Of a stretch of 64,000 bases of DNA, positions 61,101 to 64,000 are shown in pieces. Position 1 is the stretch's first letter. Each line of letters opens with the position of its first letter. The stretch lies in assembly GCA_017522105.1 (NCBI GenBank), contig JAFXAA010000013.1:1-64000 (forward strand), read 5' to 3'. Made by a program: the position numbers and the translations under genes. This DNA comes from Bacteroidales bacterium. GTDB lineage: Bacteria > Bacteroidota > Bacteroidia > Bacteroidales > P3. The notes beneath the pieces are model-generated. The model was not told the origin of the DNA. It saw nothing but the letters and a program-made list of their open reading frames with translations, and made no database searches.

Positions 61101-63746
61101 CACACCGTGCACTTCGACACCACGGAGCGCGACGCCCGCACCGGGGGCCTGCTGCGCACCATCCCCGCCGGGGAGCAGGCCTCGGTGCGCCTGGGCAACT
61201 GGAACAGCGGCGGCAACGCCGCGCCGGAGGCCGAGAGCATCACCTACGGCATGACCGTCGACGCCTCCGACGCCGACCTGCTGGTGCTGCGCTATGCCGC
61301 CGTGCTGCAAGACCCCGAGCATTCGCCCTCGCTGCAGCCCCGCTTCCGCCTGGAGATCCTCAACCAGGAAGGACACCCCATAGACTCCTGTTCGGTGGCC
61401 GACTTCATAGCCAACGCCGCCCTGGGATGGAACCAGGGCCCCAACGAGGTGCTGTGGAAAGACTGGACCACCGTGGGCATAGACCTCACGCCCTACAACG
61501 GACAGACCATATTCGTGCGCCTCACCACGCGCGACTGCGGCGAGGGGAGCCATTTCGGATATGCCTACTTCACGCTGCGCTGCGCCTCGCGGCGTATGCA
61601 GAGCGAGGGATGCAGCGACGTGCCCGACAACCGCTTCACGGTGCCCACAGGCTTCAGCTACCGCTGGTACTCGTCGCTCGACACCACGGCCACCCTCTCC
61701 GACTCGGCAAGCATCTGGGTGCGCAGCGACAACAGCGTCACCTACTACTGCCGCCTGTCGTTTGTTGACAACCCGCAGTGCCACTTCACGATGAGCGCCT
61801 TCGCCGGCGCGCGCTACCCCCTGGCCCTCTTCGACACAGCCCTCAGCGTGGCCAACTGCCAGTTCGACCTGCAGCTGACCAACCGCAGCACCATCAGCGG
61901 CGACGGCGTCACCCCGCTGGGCACCGGCGAGCCCGTGGAGACCTTCCGCTGGCTGCTGCCCGACAGTACGGAGAGCACCGCCGCGGCACCCGTCATACAC
62001 ATAGGCGACACCGGCACTGTCGCCGTCACACTCATTGCCGGCATAGCCAACAACCAGTGCCTCGACACCCTGCGGCGGACGATAGCCATACGGCGGCCCT
62101 ACCCCGCAGCAGCCATCAGCGGGCGCCGCGACCGCTGCCGCAACGATGCCCGAGACACACTGCACGTGCTCCACGCCACGAGCTACGGATGGCTCGACGG
62201 CGCCTTTGGGCGCGCGGCCACCATAGACAGCAACGACGTGAGCCTCACCACATTCGCCAGCGCCGACACCACACTGGTGTGCTTCACCGTGGACTCCAAC
62301 GGCTGCCGCGACACCCTGCGCCACACCCTGAGCGTGCACCCCACCTACAGCCGCAGCTATGCCGACAGCGTCTGCTCGTCGGACGGGAGCTATCCCTGGC
62401 TCGACACCACCGTCGGCTTCACCCCCTCCGACACCGGCCTCCGCGCCCGTCTCCACCGCCTCACCGGGCACGGCTGCGACAGCACCATGACCCTGCGGCT
62501 GCACCTCTGGCCCTCCTACTATCCGCACCACACCGACAGCATCTGCGACAACCACACGCTGGCCTTCTTCGACACCGTGCTCAACACCACAGGCCTCTAC
62601 ACCCACCACGACACCACCACGAGAGGCTGCGACAGCGTAGCCTCCCTGGCCCTCACCGTCATGCCGAGGGGCTACAGCACTGACCTCCAGGAAGTCTGCG
62701 ACTCGCTGCGATGGATTGACGGCACCCTCTACCTGCGCGACACCGCAGGGGTGACCACCACCCTCGCCACCTCCTTCGGCTGCGACAGCATAGTGACGCT
62801 GCGGCTCACCGTAAACAGCTCATACTACAGCCTTTACCTCGACACCTTCTGTGCCGCCACGCCCTACACCTTCCGCGGCCGCACCTGCACCCGCGGAGGC
62901 ACCTACGCCGACACCCTGCAGACCGCCCGCGGGTGCGACAGCGTGCTGGCCGTAGCCCTGACGCGCCTGGAGGTGCCGCGGCTGCGGGTGGACACCGTGT
63001 ACCACTGCGACACGCTGAGCTACAGTCTCGTGGCGCACTCGTCGACCCCCTACCTGCTGTGGAGCGCCGACCGCGGCGACAGCCTGCTCGACAGGCAGCG
63101 CCACAGCGCCACCCTCGACGTGGCGCCCGACTCGGCCACCACCTACACCCTCTTCACCGACTACGACGAACGCCCGCGCTGCCCTGCCACCACAGCCATA
63201 AGCCTGGAACCCCTCACGCGGCCCACGGCGCTGATGCGCGTCACACCCCAGCAGCTCGCCCCCGAGCACCGCACCTTCGAGGCGCGCGACATCGGCGAGC
63301 AACCCTACGAGGCAAGAGCCTGGTACATAGACGGTGAGGAACAGCCCACCACGTCGCACATCCTCTACGGCGAAGCCGCCGAAGAAGCCGACACCGTGGA
63401 GGTGTGGCTCGTCGTCTACGACGGCCACTGCACCGACACCGCCATAGCCCTTATCCCCGTGAGGCGCAGCACCTTCCTGCTCCCCAACGCCTTCACCCCC
63501 GACGCCGAGAGCAACAACCGCTTCACAGTGGAAGGACTCAACATCTCGGGCTACGAGATAACCATCTACAACCGGCGCGGCCTGACGGTGTACCACAGCA
63601 CCGACATCGGCCAAGGGTGGGACGGACGCGACCTGAACGGCAACCCCTGTCCGCCAGGCAACTACGTCTACCACCTGCGCTACTCCACCACCTTCCGCCC
63701 CACATCGTTCCAGAAGGAGATAGGCTCCGTCCTCCTCATCCGATAG
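55170..63746 (+). CDS. Giant modular surface protein with T9SS type B sorting domain
   Basis: The 2858-residue protein has a signal peptide (MLKKRLIVLLLLTVAGAAA-GQ). It then carries at least six repeats of a MAM/choice-of-anchor-J-like module that begins PYC(E/N)xF(E/D), each followed by a fibronectin III-like module with VEYGPAGF and a FYTLC-like end. Around residues 2000-2400 are PKD-like modules. Four shorter Cys-containing repeats of about 50 residues follow (each with GCDS and a TLRL-like strand). The C terminus (FLLPNAFTPDAESNNRF, IYNRRGLTVYHS, GWDGRDLNGNPCPPGNYVY) is the gliding-type type B sorting signal. The ATG at 55170 was chosen for its signal peptide. It probably acts in adhesion or surface structure; no enzyme motif was found. 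Confidence 0.9.
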   Translation: MLKKRLIVLLLLTVAGAAAGQTVCDSVEAPWRERFEGYGSGVEHMPPCWVAQRNYDMGYPPHLSAQRAHGGAASLVLYPGTSAESHYSMVIAPPLAGLASLDGLFLRFWFLSPSTAARLVVGFCADTGRYTRAFEAIDTLHADQGARWQEAVIDLSAYGGNGRRLALRMERALQPDGAEMYVDDVRIESCGTSEPTVSHVGSTQLTLHFETYGAGVVEVACGVDTVRPAQAPLTFTGLTPDSLYTFSVGCAGGERQTVSVRTMESAGMELAYYEDFSRTDSVMPRRWRRPTPNQPQISGGVLRLMPSVGDSSMAVMPLPAGAALADLTLAMSLTATGTARLVAGAVEFPEEAATFTPIDTLEPQADGRVLLPLHAYSGTAPYPALLATGSGTVTVDDLRLARCMLDNQRIYNITESEATVAWDTLLLADGATVLVEYGPAGFTPGTGTRLTATACPMTLAGLDNDTPYDLYVWPSCGDAPAACDRLTFRTFAHEVAPPYCEGFEGGTALPQGWVDGGGATVGTNSYRGSRALRLAAGGSATMPLLGDATPDTCWLEFYAIGTGSLVVGRRATPYDPVTPTDTLTGNNAWRRYVVPVVGAAGSCLTLSASAVWSIDMLSLRTAALRTAAVSGVELTSARIEWSLYSGDSVAVEYAALAPGASDFTPGTGTLVASDSTMTLDGLQPDTRYGVHLSPLDGGEAAACSYIALTFTTLAPPLEVPFCQTFDALAAGSYPNGWRRLSAVGTYPIVSSQRNLTGGRSLLFSAQAGRPTVAVLPDADNCLPARTVAFWANSTAGHTAARLLTGYITDVTDASTFVAVDTMAFSRSDSWLHHMAHLDSVPGHLALMLSTDGAAATAYLENLCVEPCVAHNIRVYDLDSVSVKVRWDATDSLALLCHVTGSGISRTDTLLTSPATITGLDSNRSYTLTFEALCGCGTYGAAYYTGYGSTGSTANHGSTSIGINTRPGTYRLPYCNNFDGLPTGRTPTAWTIRGTASATDRNRHGGSHSLQCSGGSTLSLPPMAGVASAVVGFYIYGMHESLLADEAIVVGVMTNPDSAGTFTPVDTLRLTALGSWQHLVADMGAYTGDGQYITIVTPQGSGTLFIDDLTVTASAIGEATATAAGEVAWRSWHSVDSVLIEYGPAGFAPGDNTGLRDTARTGGTDGMHSHTLQNIAQGNSYDIYLTPFVGGITTCQRLKASIAAAAATPYCENMEEALPAGIPFGWAVARSNNGTPTMATLGGSQTLHLHAAAGSPSVAALPQLAVDDIGSHQLTMHLRTSNHNRARLVVGQMAVPTDPNTFVPHDTLTLSTSASWHTVQLPLTRFSGTDHIALAAQATVQSVDIWVDDLTVTRGLAPQVAVVSARSLLLTNSDTDYYIDYAPIGTPAGEGTSEHITAASHLITGLQPEQSYRLYSSHDGVPTCLEPVVVTMPSEESLPYCHQRDTVSSLVLPEVAIDSTRHLHLYFRLRGGTAVVAGVLAQRDDWSTFSAIDTVEAPAGTWGEEHVSLIAYDGEGRFVALRTVGGTNAIIDGLTVSACELPTVSLTADNHARIEGAGAVEYGPAGFAQGTGTTVEAPTDVTLANSTSYDFYTLCDSGTTTCAAPLRLTTATDRCPLPDSLTVAQPGNGRVVLGWDTAYGGFWIEYMHSGGTAGSGTTVHVTAPPLALLLDPDTLYDIYVRCDSAEFTARPPQHVATLASSAPLPYCEGFEDELAGWRVLADRSGNYAAVSAGNARSGTASLKVSNYFGTTYLVLPQPDIDSLRHLAVSFYARLTGSNGHTVTLGAMSDAGDPQTFDSLAAFTSLQGAYKRCFHALRDYYGGGRFLALRFCDDDIAYIDDLQVTTCAAYNVSMTEMEADHVTIAWQQTGSPAVSISYGPVGDGATTTVQPTASPCRIDGLSPLTNYIFSVSHSCAETCDSMTAPPADTFYTFTPQGGTGCIDYTDLQAPYVTCSHGSYQNPMATLGAVNHGYQSATSRHTVHFDTTERDARTGGLLRTIPAGEQASVRLGNWNSGGNAAPEAESITYGMTVDASDADLLVLRYAAVLQDPEHSPSLQPRFRLEILNQEGHPIDSCSVADFIANAALGWNQGPNEVLWKDWTTVGIDLTPYNGQTIFVRLTTRDCGEGSHFGYAYFTLRCASRRMQSEGCSDVPDNRFTVPTGFSYRWYSSLDTTATLSDSASIWVRSDNSVTYYCRLSFVDNPQCHFTMSAFAGARYPLALFDTALSVANCQFDLQLTNRSTISGDGVTPLGTGEPVETFRWLLPDSTESTAAAPVIHIGDTGTVAVTLIAGIANNQCLDTLRRTIAIRRPYPAAAISGRRDRCRNDARDTLHVLHATSYGWLDGAFGRAATIDSNDVSLTTFASADTTLVCFTVDSNGCRDTLRHTLSVHPTYSRSYADSVCSSDGSYPWLDTTVGFTPSDTGLRARLHRLTGHGCDSTMTLRLHLWPSYYPHHTDSICDNHTLAFFDTVLNTTGLYTHHDTTTRGCDSVASLALTVMPRGYSTDLQEVCDSLRWIDGTLYLRDTAGVTTTLATSFGCDSIVTLRLTVNSSYYSLYLDTFCAATPYTFRGRTCTRGGTYADTLQTARGCDSVLAVALTRLEVPRLRVDTVYHCDTLSYSLVAHSSTPYLLWSADRGDSLLDRQRHSATLDVAPDSATTYTLFTDYDERPRCPATTAISLEPLTRPTALMRVTPQQLAPEHRTFEARDIGEQPYEARAWYIDGEEQPTTSHILYGEAAEEADTVEVWLVVYDGHCTDTAIALIPVRRSTFLLPNAFTPDAESNNRFTVEGLNISGYEITIYNRRGLTVYHSTDIGQGWDGRDLNGNPCPPGNYVYHLRYSTTFRPTSFQKEIGSVLLIR

Positions 63747-63758
63747 ACGGCCCCGCGA

Positions 63759-63858
63759 CGGCTGTTCTACGGTTGTTTAACGGTTGTTCTACGACTGTTT
63801 AACGGTTAAAACCGTAGAACAACCGTTAAACAACCGTAGAACAACCGTAGAACAGCCG
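63759..63858. repeat. 100-nt imperfect palindrome built of 11-nt units (family B)
   Basis: Two 49-nt arms pair at 41 of 49 positions around a 2-nt centre. Both arms are chains of GTTGTTCTACG and GTTGTTTAACG units in different order, so most mismatches come from one unit facing the other kind. It begins 12 nt after the stop codon of the giant gene and may also act in transcript ending. Confidence 0.88.
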
Positions 63859-63880
63859 TAGGAAAGCCGTAGGGGGTGCA

Positions 63881-63960
63881 AGGGGGTGGCGAGACGGCCG
63901 GAAGGGGGTGGCAGGACGACCAGAAGGAGGTGGCAGGACGGCCTGAAGGGGGTGGCGAGG
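63881..63960. repeat. 22-nt direct tandem repeat, 3.6 copies
   Basis: Units at 63881, 63903, 63925 and a partial one at 63947 share AGGGGGTGGCAGGACGGCCKGA-like sequence with two to four differences each. No coding role is evident. Confidence 0.85.
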
Positions 63961-64000
63961 GAAAAAAATATCAACAAAAATTTCAACCATTACAAATTTT

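Overview
The window looks like chromosomal DNA of a GC-rich member of the Bacteroidales. The evidence is: Bacteroidetes-type promoters (TTTG, about 20 nt, TAnnTTTG) before several genes; surface proteins with type IX secretion (T9SS) C-terminal signals of both type A and type B; a NusG/UpxY-like regulator heading a glycan locus; DUF4271 next to a HemD-like gene, rnpA and yidD; and a Bacteroidales-type tryptophanase. Genus cannot be decided from sequence alone.

Layout. (1) 1-5312, minus strand: a truncated repeat-rich secreted protein, a 690-nt gap full of palindromic repeats, and a PNGase F-like glycoamidase. (2) 5406-11355, plus strand: a gingipain-family C25 protease with a T9SS tail, DUF4271, a HemD-like protein with a histone-H1-like Lys/Ala tail, rnpA and yidD. 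(3) 11734-18349: a small Bacteroidetes protein, a KamB/KamC-like reactivase pair, a flotillin-like SPFH protein, tRNA-Ser(GGA) on the minus strand, and an M49-family lipoprotein peptidase. (4) 18426-48370: a 30-kb surface-glycan locus read in one direction. It runs from a promoter and a structured leader through upxY-like, a sugar transferase, Wzm/Wzt ABC export genes and about 24 modification and glycosyltransferase genes to a strong terminator. (5) 48374-53088, minus strand and convergent with the locus: OmpA-like, Wzc-like kinase and Wza-like lipoprotein. (6) Tryptophanase (minus). (7) 55170-63746: a 2858-residue T9SS type B surface protein, followed by palindromic and tandem repeats.

How the genes fit together. 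The glycan locus has ABC-type export (Wzm/Wzt), and the adjacent minus-strand genes supply an outer-membrane exporter and a polysaccharide co-polymerase kinase. The locus is mosaic: a 5.4-kb AT-rich segment begins inside wzt, where the conserved ATPase gives way to the substrate-specific C-terminal region, and ends at a glycosyltransferase boundary. It carries a radical SAM gene, a pyruvyltransferase and three glycosyltransferases. The PNGase-like enzyme and gingipain-like protease share a divergent promoter region and suggest glycoprotein breakdown at the cell surface; tryptophanase would fit amino-acid catabolism.

The most distinctive non-coding signals are four long palindromes built from 11-nt units, two elements built from 7-nt GGAAAGY units (one lying in frame inside the PNGase-like gene), a G10 tract before the Wza/Wzc operon, a (Tyr-Gly)14-Tyr tail encoded by a hexamer repeat in Wzc, and a five-hairpin leader before the upxY-like gene.
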